NCBI GenBank assembly: GCA_964408455.1
Contig: CAYOZN010000001.1
Coordinates: 434,001 to 498,000 of the forward strand
DNA from: CAYOZN01 sp964408455
GTDB taxonomy: Bacteria; Planctomycetota; Phycisphaerae; UBA1845; UTPLA1
Reading direction: 5' to 3'
Length of the DNA stretch: 64,000 nucleotides
Under the pieces are notes generated by a model that was given only the letters and a program-made list of their open reading frames with translations, had not been told where the DNA came from and ran no database searches. Position numbers and translations under genes: made by a program. Below, piece by piece: positions 33,533-41,571 of this stretch (position 1 is its first letter; each line of letters opens with the position of its first letter).

Positions 33533-34483
33533 TCAGAACGGCCGGAGATCGGCGAGCAGCGCCGCCATGACCAGCGGAAGATAGGCAATCGAAGCAATCA
33601 GCAGTGCGCGCGCCGTCGGTCGCGACTGGCGACAGGCGAATCGGACGGAAAAGGCCAGAAACCCGATCCCCAGGAACACCGCTGTACCCGCGTATGCCGG
33701 TCCGGCGACGCCAAGCTGCCATGGCCAGATTGAGACCGGGACCAGCATCATGGCATGCCAGACGGTCTGGCGGCCAAGGGCCCGCCCCGTGGGATCGACG
33801 ACGGAGAGCATGCGATAGCCGCCGCGGGCGTAGTCTTCGCGATAGAGCCATGCGATCGAGAAGAAGTGCGGCATCTGCCAGACGAAGAGAATCGCGAAGA
33901 GTGACAGGGCAACGACATCGAGCACGCCCGAAGCGCCGGCATAGCCGATGACGGGCGGAATGGCGCCGGGCACCGCGCCGGCCAGGGTATTGAGCCAGGT
34001 GACGCGCTTGAGCGGCGTGTAAACCGTCACGTAGAGCAGCAGCGTGAGGGCCGCCAGCGTCGCCGCCAGGGCATTGACCAGCAGCAGCAGGTACAGCGTG
34101 CCAAGCACCGCCGAAATCAGCGTGAAGCCGACCGCTTCGCCCAGCGACATGCGGCCGGAGGGCAGCGGACGATCGGCCGTCCGCGGCATCAGCCGGTCAA
34201 AGTCGCGCTCCATGATCTGGTTTAACGCATTGGCGGCAAAGGCGACGAGGGCCGTGCCGATGACGACGTGAACCATGCCGGCCAGTTCGATCCCCCCTGC
34301 CGCTGCGCCCACGCCGTAGCCGGCGGCCGTAACGACAAGTACGAGCAGGCTGAGGCGGAACTTTGCGAGTTCGGCGTAGTCGGCCAGGCGCGCACGCTCG
34401 GCGGCGAGCGGCAGCGCGGGCGCGGCCATCTCGGCCTGCATGCCGCCGGCGACGGGATCGTTCTTTTCGAGGGGCTCTCTCAT
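33533..34483 (-). CDS. ctaB: protoheme IX farnesyltransferase (haem O synthase)
   Basis: A 316-residue UbiA-family integral membrane prenyltransferase that adds farnesyl to haem B, giving haem O. First Asp-rich motif: NALNQIMERDFDRLMPRTADRPLPSGRM; second: WLYREDYARGGYRMLSVVDPTGR. FRLSLLVLVVTAAGY and YTPLKRVTWLNTLAGAVPGAIPPVIGY are typical of CtaB/CyoE. ATG at 34483 overlaps the ctaA stop codon (ATGA). Together with CtaA it shows that the oxidase uses haem A. Confidence 0.95.
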   Translation of the reverse strand: MREPLEKNDPVAGGMQAEMAAPALPLAAERARLADYAELAKFRLSLLVLVVTAAGYGVGAAAGGIELAGMVHVVIGTALVAFAANALNQIMERDFDRLMPRTADRPLPSGRMSLGEAVGFTLISAVLGTLYLLLLVNALAATLAALTLLLYVTVYTPLKRVTWLNTLAGAVPGAIPPVIGYAGASGVLDVVALSLFAILFVWQMPHFFSIAWLYREDYARGGYRMLSVVDPTGRALGRQTVWHAMMLVPVSIWPWQLGVAGPAYAGTAVFLGIGFLAFSVRFACRQSRPTARALLIASIAYLPLVMAALLADLRPF

Positions 34484-35637
34484 GATGCCAATCCCGCAAG
34501 GGCCGGATGCGCAAGGTCGGCGCCGTTCGTCGCCGGAGCCGTCGCCCTCAGGCGAATGCTGCGAAGGGCCAGCGCCCAGCATGTGCCCATTAATGCCGCA
34601 CCGGTGGCAACATGGGCCGTGGCAATCGCCGGGACCTTGCCTGTCCACACCGTTAACGCGCCCAGCGTGATCTGTATCACCAGCAGAAAGACTGCGAGAA
34701 ACGCCGCGCTGCGCAGTTTGCGCACCCCGCTGCGGGCGGCGATCAGCGCGGCCGCCAAGAGGACGAGCGCCACGGCAACGGCCCCGACGCGATGAAGCAT
34801 GTGAATGAGAATCTGCCGGCGCGACACCTCGGGCAGGAAATGCTCGAACGCGCGCTCCTGGTTGTACGTGGCGATGGCCTCGTGCGAGAGCGACGGCACC
34901 ACCTGCCCATAGGCCAGGGGAAAATCGGGCACGGCAAGGCCGGCATCGGAATGGCGCATGGTCGCGCCGAGGACGAGTTGAGCGAAGACCGCGATCACGG
35001 CCGCGATGCACCAGCGGTGTACCATCGAAGGCCGGGCTGACAATTCACCGACCCCGGACGAATCGCGATATGTTGTCCTGCCTGCGGCGGAATCCGGACT
35101 GACCGGCCGCTCGATCCACCATCGCGACGTGAAGATCGCGATGGACACCATGAGGCAGAAGAACGTCTGCGCCAGGCAGGCGTGGAAGACGCTGATCCAG
35201 GTCGGCAACAGGTATAGCACCGTCATGCCGCCCAGAATGCCCTGAAAAATGACGGCGGCGAGCGCGACGAAGCCCAGGCGCCGCAGCCAAGTTCGTCGCT
35301 CGCGCAGCTTGAGCCAGACGGCCAGGATGATCGTGAGGAAGCCCACGGTCGAGGCAATCAGACGATGACCGTGCTCGTAGAAGATGCCGCCGACCCACTT
35401 CGCCGGCGGATAGGTGAACATGTTGTGGCCGTAGGTCGTCGGCCAGTCGGGCACGGACAGGCCGCTATCGGTGCTGGTGACCATGCCGCCGGCGGTAATG
35501 AGGATGAGCGTGCAGCCTGCGAGAAAAACAGCAAAGCGGTGCAGCGCGCGGTTGAAGACGGGGCCGCGGCCGTATTCGAGCGTGGTTATGAAGCGAGACT
35601 GCATGAAGCCGCCTGGTTGCGACGAGAAATCGGTCAT
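34480..35637 (-). CDS. ctaA: haem A synthase (CtaA/Cox15 family)
   Basis: A 385-residue membrane enzyme that oxidises haem O to haem A. Eight helices with conserved histidines: ITAGGMVTSTDSGLSVPDWPTTYG, IFYEHGHRLIASTVGF, VFHACLAQTFFCL, QLVLGATMRHSDAGLAVPDFPLAYG and ILIHMLHRVGAVAVALV. The repeated (S/D)SGL(S/A)VPD(W/F)P(T/L)xYG segments show the two four-helix halves. ATG at 35637 overlaps the upstream stop codon (ATGA). Coupled to ctaB downstream the same way. Confidence 0.95.
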   Translation of the reverse strand: MTDFSSQPGGFMQSRFITTLEYGRGPVFNRALHRFAVFLAGCTLILITAGGMVTSTDSGLSVPDWPTTYGHNMFTYPPAKWVGGIFYEHGHRLIASTVGFLTIILAVWLKLRERRTWLRRLGFVALAAVIFQGILGGMTVLYLLPTWISVFHACLAQTFFCLMVSIAIFTSRWWIERPVSPDSAAGRTTYRDSSGVGELSARPSMVHRWCIAAVIAVFAQLVLGATMRHSDAGLAVPDFPLAYGQVVPSLSHEAIATYNQERAFEHFLPEVSRRQILIHMLHRVGAVAVALVLLAAALIAARSGVRKLRSAAFLAVFLLVIQITLGALTVWTGKVPAIATAHVATGAALMGTCWALALRSIRLRATAPATNGADLAHPALAGLAS

Positions 35638-35936
35638 GGAGAATTCGGCGAATCGTCCGGCGAATTGGACGCAGCCGTCGAACCGGTCAGGCCGCGTGTG
35701 CGAAGCCGCCTTACGCGAACGAACCACAGCGCCGCGAGGCCGGCAAAGCCGAGGAGAAGGCCATAGGTGACGATCACCATGAACAGCACGCCGGCCTGAG
35801 CGCCCTTGCTCAGGTCGCTGTCCGGATCTCCCTGGCAGACGGAGCAGGCCATCACATCGGCGGCCAGGCCGAGCACGGCAAGCAGCGCCATCGCGATCGT
35901 GAGGCAGCGCGTCGAATGGATGCGAGCGTCAGACAT
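35634..35936 (-). CDS. small membrane protein with CxxC, oxidase cluster
   Basis: A 100-residue protein: signal-like segment (LTIAMALLAVLGLAADVM), an exported ACSVCQGDPDS with a CxxC pair, then a membrane helix (VLFMVIVTYGLLLGFAGLAALWFV) and a basic tail. The ATG at 35936 lies inside the previous gene (8-nt overlap); its own stop overlaps ctaA. CxxC placement near the outer membrane face suggests metal or thiol handling for oxidase assembly, but this is inference. No named family recognised. Confidence 0.72.
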   Translation of the reverse strand: MSDARIHSTRCLTIAMALLAVLGLAADVMACSVCQGDPDSDLSKGAQAGVLFMVIVTYGLLLGFAGLAALWFVRVRRLRTRGLTGSTAASNSPDDSPNSP

Positions 35937-36135
35937 AGTTGATGTTCCGGAGCTTTCGAAGAAACCACACGCCGTACACCGCCAGCAGGACGGAAACGAC
36001 AAAAGAGCCCACGCCCATGTAGAGCGACATGCTGCTGCCTGTGGCGGCGTGATTCCGTACGCCCCATACGCCAAAGCCCAGCGCCAGCAGGAGCGAAGCC
36101 GCGATGAATACGACGTGAAAGGCCTTGAGTGACAT
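35929..36135 (-). CDS. small two-helix membrane protein, oxidase cluster
   Basis: A 68-residue protein with two helices (VVFIAASLLLALGFGVWGV and LYMGVGSFVVSVLLAVYGVWFL) and a basic end. It lies 9 bp after subunit IV and overlaps the following CxxC protein gene. Position suggests an accessory or very small oxidase subunit. ATG at 36135 with GGAG upstream. Confidence 0.72.
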   Translation of the reverse strand: MSLKAFHVVFIAASLLLALGFGVWGVRNHAATGSSMSLYMGVGSFVVSVLLAVYGVWFLRKLRNINYV

Positions 36136-36144
36136 ACGGCTCTC

Positions 36145-36471
36145 CTAGCCGGAGATTGACTGGATATACCTGGCGCCCTCGCCGTAATCGTGCGACGTCA
36201 CCACTGGCAACAGCAGCAGCACGACGAAGAAGACGGCGCACAGGCCGAGCACCCAGAAGATCAAGCCGCGCTCCGAGATGAGGTGCATGAAGTAGCACGC
36301 CACCAGGGTGCCCTTGATGGAAGCCACGAACATCGCCACCAGGACCGCGGCCACGATGTCCAGATCGAGCATCGCGATCGCGACGGTCACGACCGTCAAA
36401 ACGGCAAGGGCGCCGAATACCATGTAATAGGTCTTCAGGTGCTTCTGAATTTCCGCGGCGTTGGACGCCAT
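36145..36471 (-). CDS. cytochrome c oxidase subunit IV family protein
   Basis: A 108-residue membrane protein with three helices, of the prokaryotic subunit IV type: HLKTYYMVFGALAVLTVVTVAIA, then VAMFVASIKGTLVACYFMHLISE and FWVLGLCAVFFVVLLLLP. The KGTLVACYFMHL stretch is characteristic. ATG at 36471 follows AGGAGG about 6 nt before it and is 13 bp behind subunit III. Small stabilising subunit of an A-type oxidase. Confidence 0.88.
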   Translation of the reverse strand: MASNAAEIQKHLKTYYMVFGALAVLTVVTVAIAMLDLDIVAAVLVAMFVASIKGTLVACYFMHLISERGLIFWVLGLCAVFFVVLLLLPVVTSHDYGEGARYIQSISG

Positions 36472-36484
36472 GTCGCGTGCCTCC

Positions 36485-37309
36485 TTAGAGCAGATACAGG
36501 ACCGGGAACAGGAAGATCCACACCAGATCGACGAAGTGCCAGTAGAGGCCGGTGCATTCGATGCGGTTGCAGAACTTCTCGGGCATCTTCGCGAAGAAGC
36601 CCTTGCCGGTCAGGATGAAGTATAGAATGACCACCATGCCCCCGACGATGTGGAGGCCGTGGAGACCGGTCAGCGTGAAATACGTCGCCAGATAGGTGCT
36701 GTGGCTGGGTCCGAAATTGGTAATCCGGCGAATGTTGTCGCCGGGGATTTCGATTGCCGGCGGGTGTTCCGACGAGCCTTTCTTCGGATCGGGCTCCAGC
36801 CGCAGGGACTCGGGCACGACGAAAGCGCCGTTGACGGGGTTTACCTCGAGGTGCGTGTCGTGGTCGAGATGGCCGCTGATCCGCGTGACATCCTCATGTC
36901 CAATCTTGATCGGCTCCTTGAGCACGACGGCGTAATGATGGAACTTTTCGGAGTACTCGAAGTACTTCACCACCATGAAGGTGCCGGCCAGCAGAAAGGT
37001 CGCCAGCAGGAACAGGCGGCCCTTGTCGAACTGGTTCATCTTGCAATAGGCCCAGGCCAGCACCATGGTGACGGAAGAGCTGATGAGCACCATGGTGTTC
37101 AGCGTGGCCAGCGGCACATTGAGAATCTCGGAACCGTGGCGCGGCCACGTCCCTTCAGGGGCGCCGACGCGCAGCACGACGTAGGTGCTGAAGAGGGCGC
37201 CGAAGAGCATGATTTCCGAGGCAAGGAACAGCCACAGGCCGAGCTTGCCGTTGTACATCCCGGTCATCGGATGCGGTTCAATATCGTGAGGAATCGCGAC
37301 GTCGGACAA
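36485..37309 (-). CDS. cytochrome c oxidase subunit III
   Basis: A 274-residue integral membrane subunit. KLGLWLFLASEIMLFGALFSTYVVLR and YFTLTGLHGLHIVGGMVVILYFI are typical, as is the C-terminal YWHFVDLVWIFLFPVLYL. Between helices there is a soluble insertion of about 75 residues (about 125-200, including DVTRISGHLDHDTHLEVNP) not found in canonical subunit III. The start is TTG at 37309 with AGGAG about 9 nt upstream. Lies between subunits I and IV. Confidence 0.93.
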   Translation of the reverse strand: MSDVAIPHDIEPHPMTGMYNGKLGLWLFLASEIMLFGALFSTYVVLRVGAPEGTWPRHGSEILNVPLATLNTMVLISSSVTMVLAWAYCKMNQFDKGRLFLLATFLLAGTFMVVKYFEYSEKFHHYAVVLKEPIKIGHEDVTRISGHLDHDTHLEVNPVNGAFVVPESLRLEPDPKKGSSEHPPAIEIPGDNIRRITNFGPSHSTYLATYFTLTGLHGLHIVGGMVVILYFILTGKGFFAKMPEKFCNRIECTGLYWHFVDLVWIFLFPVLYLL

Positions 37310-37333
37310 AGTTGTGTTCTCCTCGAATCAGAG

Positions 37334-37353
37334 CCGGACTGTCCCCAGTCCGG
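37334..37353. repeat. hairpin between subunit I and subunit III genes
   Basis: Perfect 8-bp stem CCGGACTG / CAGTCCGG with a TCCC loop in the 102-bp gap. No T-run. Likely an mRNA processing or stability element. Confidence 0.5.
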
Positions 37354-37411
37354 ATCCCAGGCCAATCGCAAGACCACTCATGCCGGATCGATGAGCGTCC
37401 GGTTCTGACGA

Positions 37412-39196
37412 TCAAGCCGTCTGAATATTCTGCGGGCAGAAGTCTTCCTTCCTGCCCGGCACGCTGTACTCGTATGGGCCGCAATACACCACCGGCACGG
37501 TGTCGAAATTCCCGTGCGGCGGCGGCGATGGCGCCGCCCATTCGAGCGTGGTCGCATTCCACGGATTGGCGCCGACCTTGCGGCCGGCCCAGATGCTCCA
37601 GAAGAAGTTGATGATGAACGGAAGCTGGGCGATGGCCAGCATCCAGGCAGACCACGACGTCATGATGCTCAGGCCCTGCACCAGCGAGCCCTGGAGCTGA
37701 AGCGTCTGGTCGAACTGGCGTCGCAATACGCCGGCCATGCCCATGAAGAACATGGGCATGAAGATGCCGTTCATGAAGAGAAACGACGGCCAGAAGTGCA
37801 GATGACCGAGGGCGTTGTTCATGGCCCGGCCGGTAACCTTGGGGAACCAGTAGTAGATGCCGGCAAACATGGCGAAGATGGTGCCGGGCGCCACGACATA
37901 GTGGAAGTGACCGATGACGTAGTAGGTGTCATGCAATTGGATGTCCGACGCCGTCAGGCCCAGCGGCAGACCGGTCAGGCCGCCGATGGCAAACATGGGC
38001 AGAAAGGCCAGCGCGAACAGCATCGGCACGGTAAAGCGGATGGCCGCGCCGTAAAGGCTGATGATCAGGCATGTCAGAATGATGACACTGGGCACCGAGA
38101 TGATCATCGTCGTGGCCTGGAAGAAGGTGCTCAGCGTCGTGCCCATGCCGGTCATGAACATGTGGTGGGCCCAGACGATGAACGACATGAAGCCGAGGAA
38201 GATGGCCGAATAGACCAGGGACTTGTAGCCCCAGAGCGGCTTGCGCGTGTTGTTGGCGATGATCTCGGCCACGATGCCCATGGCCGGAAGGATCAGCACG
38301 TAGACCTCGGGATGGGCAAGGAACCAGAACAGGTGCTGCCAGAGAAGCGGGCTGCCGCCGCCGGCCAGGTGTGCCTGCTCAACGCCCGAGACCACCAGGC
38401 CCGACGGCATGAAGAAGCTGGTGCCGGCGAGGCGGTCCATCAATTGCAGCACGCCTGCCGCCTCGAGCGGCGGAAAGGCCAGCAGCAACAGAAAGGACGT
38501 GACCAGCTGCGACCACACGAAGAACGGCAGCCGGAAAAATGAAAGCCCCTTGGCACGCAGTTGCACGATGGTGACGATGAAATTGACAGAGCCGAGCAGC
38601 GACGACGTGATGAGAAGCACCATGCCGAAGAGCCAGATGGTCTGCCCGGTCGTGGCGATGTTCGCCAGCGGGGGATAACTCGTCCAGCCGCTGGCAGCCG
38701 CCCCCCCGGGCGCAATGAAGCCGTAGAGCATGACGATGCCGCCGGTCAGATAGACCCAGTAACTGGCCATGTTCAGCTTGGGAAAGGCCATGTCCGGCGC
38801 ACCGACCTGCAAGGGCAGGACAAAGTTGCCAAAGCCGCCGACCGCAAGCGGCACGATGGCGAGGAAGACCATGATGGTGCCGTGCATGGCGCCGAAGGCG
38901 TTGTAGCCGTCGCCGGTAAGGACGTAGCCCTCCTTCATGCCGCCGGCGTCGTCGGGCACCTCCACCTTGCCGACGACCGGCTCGCCGAGGAACTGACCGA
39001 TGAGCGGGATGGGCCGGTTGGGATAGGCCAGCTGCCAGCGCATGACCATCATCAGCGAGAAGCCGAGAAACAAAAACAGCAGCGCAGTGACGGTGTACTG
39101 CACGCCGATCACCTTGTGATCGACGGAAAAGATGTACTTCCGCCAGAACGGCAGGTGATGGCCATGATCGGATGCATGCGCGTGAGCGGCGCTCAT
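37412..39196 (-). CDS. ctaD: cytochrome c oxidase subunit I
   Basis: A 594-residue catalytic subunit of a haem-copper oxidase. Ligands: H105 (GAMHGTIM) and H432 for the low-spin haem, H295 with crosslinked-type Y299 (FLAHPEVYVLILP) and H344/H345 (VWAHHMF) for CuB, H430 for the high-spin haem (VIGHFHYVV). The D-channel Asp is present (GAPDMAFP, D135) and E297 in HPEVY. At the K-channel position, TMIISVPSVIIL reads Ile373 where A1 oxidases have Lys, so the usual K-channel Lys seems absent. ATG at 39196 with GAGGG upstream. Confidence 0.97.
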   Translation of the reverse strand: MSAAHAHASDHGHHLPFWRKYIFSVDHKVIGVQYTVTALLFLFLGFSLMMVMRWQLAYPNRPIPLIGQFLGEPVVGKVEVPDDAGGMKEGYVLTGDGYNAFGAMHGTIMVFLAIVPLAVGGFGNFVLPLQVGAPDMAFPKLNMASYWVYLTGGIVMLYGFIAPGGAAASGWTSYPPLANIATTGQTIWLFGMVLLITSSLLGSVNFIVTIVQLRAKGLSFFRLPFFVWSQLVTSFLLLLAFPPLEAAGVLQLMDRLAGTSFFMPSGLVVSGVEQAHLAGGGSPLLWQHLFWFLAHPEVYVLILPAMGIVAEIIANNTRKPLWGYKSLVYSAIFLGFMSFIVWAHHMFMTGMGTTLSTFFQATTMIISVPSVIILTCLIISLYGAAIRFTVPMLFALAFLPMFAIGGLTGLPLGLTASDIQLHDTYYVIGHFHYVVAPGTIFAMFAGIYYWFPKVTGRAMNNALGHLHFWPSFLFMNGIFMPMFFMGMAGVLRRQFDQTLQLQGSLVQGLSIMTSWSAWMLAIAQLPFIINFFWSIWAGRKVGANPWNATTLEWAAPSPPPHGNFDTVPVVYCGPYEYSVPGRKEDFCPQNIQTA

Positions 39197-39376
39197 TTCG
39201 TGAAACCCTCAGTCAGTTCAGACTCGTTGCGGTCAGTGCCCGGCATCGATGCGCGTATTTGCGTGTTGCATAGCGTGCGGGCTGGGACATCGTTGTTCTG
39301 TTCATCGGGAGCGCGGCCGCCACAGCCGGGCTCCGGCAGGAAATCGGCGTCGTGAGACGGCCGGTGTAAAGTCGGA

Positions 39377-40375
39377 TTAAAAGTCGATCTCGACGTCTTC
39401 CGCCGCCTTGCGGTCGGCCATCCACTTTTCAAAGCCCTTCTCGTCGTAGGTCATGATCTGGGCCTTCATGTTAAAGTGGCTGTTGCCGCAAAGCTGTGCG
39501 CAGACCACTTCGAGCGGATTGCGCGGCTGCATCCACACTTTGTCGTGGCCGGCCTCGCGCAATGCTGCGATTTTCTTAGCGCCGTCGCTGTAATTGGCCC
39601 CCAGCCCTTCACCGACTGCCAGGAGCAGGGTACCGGCCCGGTCCTTGTATTCCTGAGTGGCGACCATGTGGCGCAGCCTGTCCCAGTCCTTGAGCTCGTA
39701 TTCGCGCGTCATTGCCTTCTTCAGGTTTTCCGTCGTGGCGTCGGGCAAAACCCGGAACCAGACGGGAATCTCCATGCCGGGGATCGCATCCTGCTTGACG
39801 CGCATCGTGGGGATGGCGAAGGAATGAATTACGTCCTTCGAGCTGATGCGGACGTAGATGTTCTTATCAGTCGGCAGGTGCAGCTCGTTGATGGTCCAGA
39901 TATCGTCCTTTGCGAATTCGTCCGACTCATCCAAACCGAGGGGGTTCGACGCGGTGTCGATCAGGTCCGCCCGGGTGCGGCCGAAGACGCCGTCCTTGCC
40001 GGGATAATGAAAGTCCCACTGAAACTGTTCGCCGATGGCGCGAATTTCAAGGCGGTCCCCCTTCTGGGGTGGATCGTTCTTGTATTCGGCCCAGACGGGC
40101 ATCGAGAGGGCCAGTAGCAGAAAGGCCTCGAAGGCGCCCACGCCCACTTCCGCATACTTGGAGACCTTGGCCTTGACCGGCTCGTACCGGGCGGCGTGAC
40201 CGCTGCGCTGTCGATAGCTGAAAAGGCAATAGGCGAAAAAGACGCCCCAGCCGATGAACAACGCGGCCATGAAGTAGTGGATGATGTTGATGAGGCTGTC
40301 GATCTGGTGACCGTGGGCGGACACCTGCGGCGGCAGCCAGTAGCCGTATTGCCCGAAGTCGAAGGCGGCGAGCAT
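39377..40375 (-). CDS. ctaC: cytochrome c oxidase subunit II with inserted segment
   Basis: A 332-residue subunit: two N-terminal helices (about 27-52 and 72-96) and a cupredoxin domain holding CuA. Ligands H184 (VIHSFAIPTMRVKQD), C292 and C296, H300 and M303 (CAQLCGNSHFNM); Gln294 replaces the usual Glu. Between the EIPVWFRV strand (about 209) and the CuA loop (about 286) there is an extra segment of roughly 70 mostly helical residues (ENLKKAMTREYELKDWDRLR); canonical proteins have about 10 there. No fused cytochrome c domain. ATG at 40375 has GGAG upstream. Confidence 0.95.
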   Translation of the reverse strand: MLAAFDFGQYGYWLPPQVSAHGHQIDSLINIIHYFMAALFIGWGVFFAYCLFSYRQRSGHAARYEPVKAKVSKYAEVGVGAFEAFLLLALSMPVWAEYKNDPPQKGDRLEIRAIGEQFQWDFHYPGKDGVFGRTRADLIDTASNPLGLDESDEFAKDDIWTINELHLPTDKNIYVRISSKDVIHSFAIPTMRVKQDAIPGMEIPVWFRVLPDATTENLKKAMTREYELKDWDRLRHMVATQEYKDRAGTLLLAVGEGLGANYSDGAKKIAALREAGHDKVWMQPRNPLEVVCAQLCGNSHFNMKAQIMTYDEKGFEKWMADRKAAEDVEIDF

Positions 40376-40476
40376 GTCAGCGGATTCTCCAGAATCAACC
40401 GGCGGCGCGTCGCGCGACGCGCCGCCGGAAATTCAAACGTTCAATACACTATCCGGTGCGTCAGTCGCGCCGGCTT

Positions 40477-41382
40477 TCAGCGTGTCGTCGCGTCGGCGTC
40501 GTGTTCGTGGGACGCCTTCTTTGCACAGCAGGAGTCCTTGGCAGCGGGCTTGTCCGACTTTGCCAGCTCGATCTCGGCGCCGAAGTACGGGGCCTGCGCC
40601 TTCTTGCCGCCGACCCGGAAGTTGACTTCGACGGTCTCGCCGTCCTTAACGGTGATTTTCTGCGTGACGACGCCAAAGCTCTCGTGCCAGCATTCCACTT
40701 CGTATTCGCCGGCCGGAACCTGCGAAATGGCATAAGTGCCGCGCTCTTCCTTGTTGGTCGTGTCGGTGTGGCTCTTGCTGACGGCGAAGAAAGGGTGTGT
40801 CAGCACGAAGGCATACGAAGACATCCAGCTGTGGACGTCGCACTTGATCTTGGCGGCCAGTTCGGGCTTCGTGAATTTCTCAGTCGCGCCGAGCTTCTTT
40901 TCCATGGGCTGCGGCTGGGCGAAGTTGAACTGCGGGTTCTTGCTGGCGAGAGAGTGCACGTTGTGGTTCAGCTTGTCGCTGTTCTTGATGACCATGTCCT
41001 GGCCGGCGATCATGCCCCAGACGTGCGGATGGTACATGCAGTCCTTCTGGTCGAGAACGACCGGCTCAGACGGCGGATCGAACTTGTCGTTGATGCCCTT
41101 CTTGATGTGCACGAAGGCGTAGGGAACGGCGTTGCCCTCCGACTTGTAAACGATGTCGCCCTGCGGGACCGTGGGCGGCTTCTTGGCGGCATTCAGCGCA
41201 TCGCAGGCGACATCGCCCTTCATGGCGATCGGCGCCATCTTGCGGGGCGTGGCATCATCTGCGAGCGTCACCTTGCCCTTGATGATGGCGGTCCCCTTCT
41301 TGCCGTCGGCCATGGCACTGGCCGCGATGGACAGACTGACGCAGACGGCCAGTCCGCTCAGGAGAATCGTGTTCGCGCGCAT
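40477..41382 (-). CDS. exported cupredoxin with carboxypeptidase-regulatory-like domain
   Basis: A 301-residue exported protein, ATG at 41382 with AGGAG upstream and a signal peptide ending near ASAMA-D. The cupredoxin part has candidate type 1 copper ligands: His in NHNVHSL (H140/H143) and C181, H184, M187 in CDVHSWM. A carboxypeptidase-regulatory-like beta domain follows (GTYAISQVPAGEYEVECWHESFG, DGETVEVNFRV). The C-terminus is metal-binding in appearance (CCAKKASHEHDAD). It lies between the bc genes and the oxidase genes, fitting a soluble electron carrier between the complexes or a copper donor. It resembles proteins annotated as methylamine-utilisation-like in planctomycetes. Confidence 0.8.
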   Translation of the reverse strand: MRANTILLSGLAVCVSLSIAASAMADGKKGTAIIKGKVTLADDATPRKMAPIAMKGDVACDALNAAKKPPTVPQGDIVYKSEGNAVPYAFVHIKKGINDKFDPPSEPVVLDQKDCMYHPHVWGMIAGQDMVIKNSDKLNHNVHSLASKNPQFNFAQPQPMEKKLGATEKFTKPELAAKIKCDVHSWMSSYAFVLTHPFFAVSKSHTDTTNKEERGTYAISQVPAGEYEVECWHESFGVVTQKITVKDGETVEVNFRVGGKKAQAPYFGAEIELAKSDKPAAKDSCCAKKASHEHDADATTR

Positions 41383-41489
41383 GTTGCTCTCCTTTTTCTC
41401 TTGCGTGCGCCAACATTGCAAAAACGAGCCCCTGCAAGGTAGCGAAGCCGCTGCCGTTTGCAAGACGCCCGCACCGTTCGGTTTAGACA

Positions 41490-41506
41490 CACGGCCTTCG
41501 GCCGTG
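41490..41506. repeat. hairpin CACGGCC-TTC-GGCCGTG
   Basis: Perfect 7-bp stem with a 3-nt loop in the gap between the octahaem cytochrome and the cupredoxin gene. With the terminator at 41542-41561 it makes this gap the most structured boundary in the cluster. Confidence 0.5.
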
Positions 41507-41541
41507 ATAGTCGCAGTGCACCGATGACGCGGCGGCTGCGG

Positions 41542-41561
41542 AAAAAGCCGCTTTTTGCGGC
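41542..41561 (-). terminator. intrinsic terminator after the octahaem cytochrome c gene
   Basis: Minus strand: GCCGC-AAAAA-GCGGC followed by TTTTT, 10 nt after the stop codon. It divides the cluster into a bc part (upstream) and an oxidase part (downstream), with readthrough or a weak second promoter needed for the latter. Confidence 0.7.
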
Positions 41562-41571
41562 CGCCGCCGGG

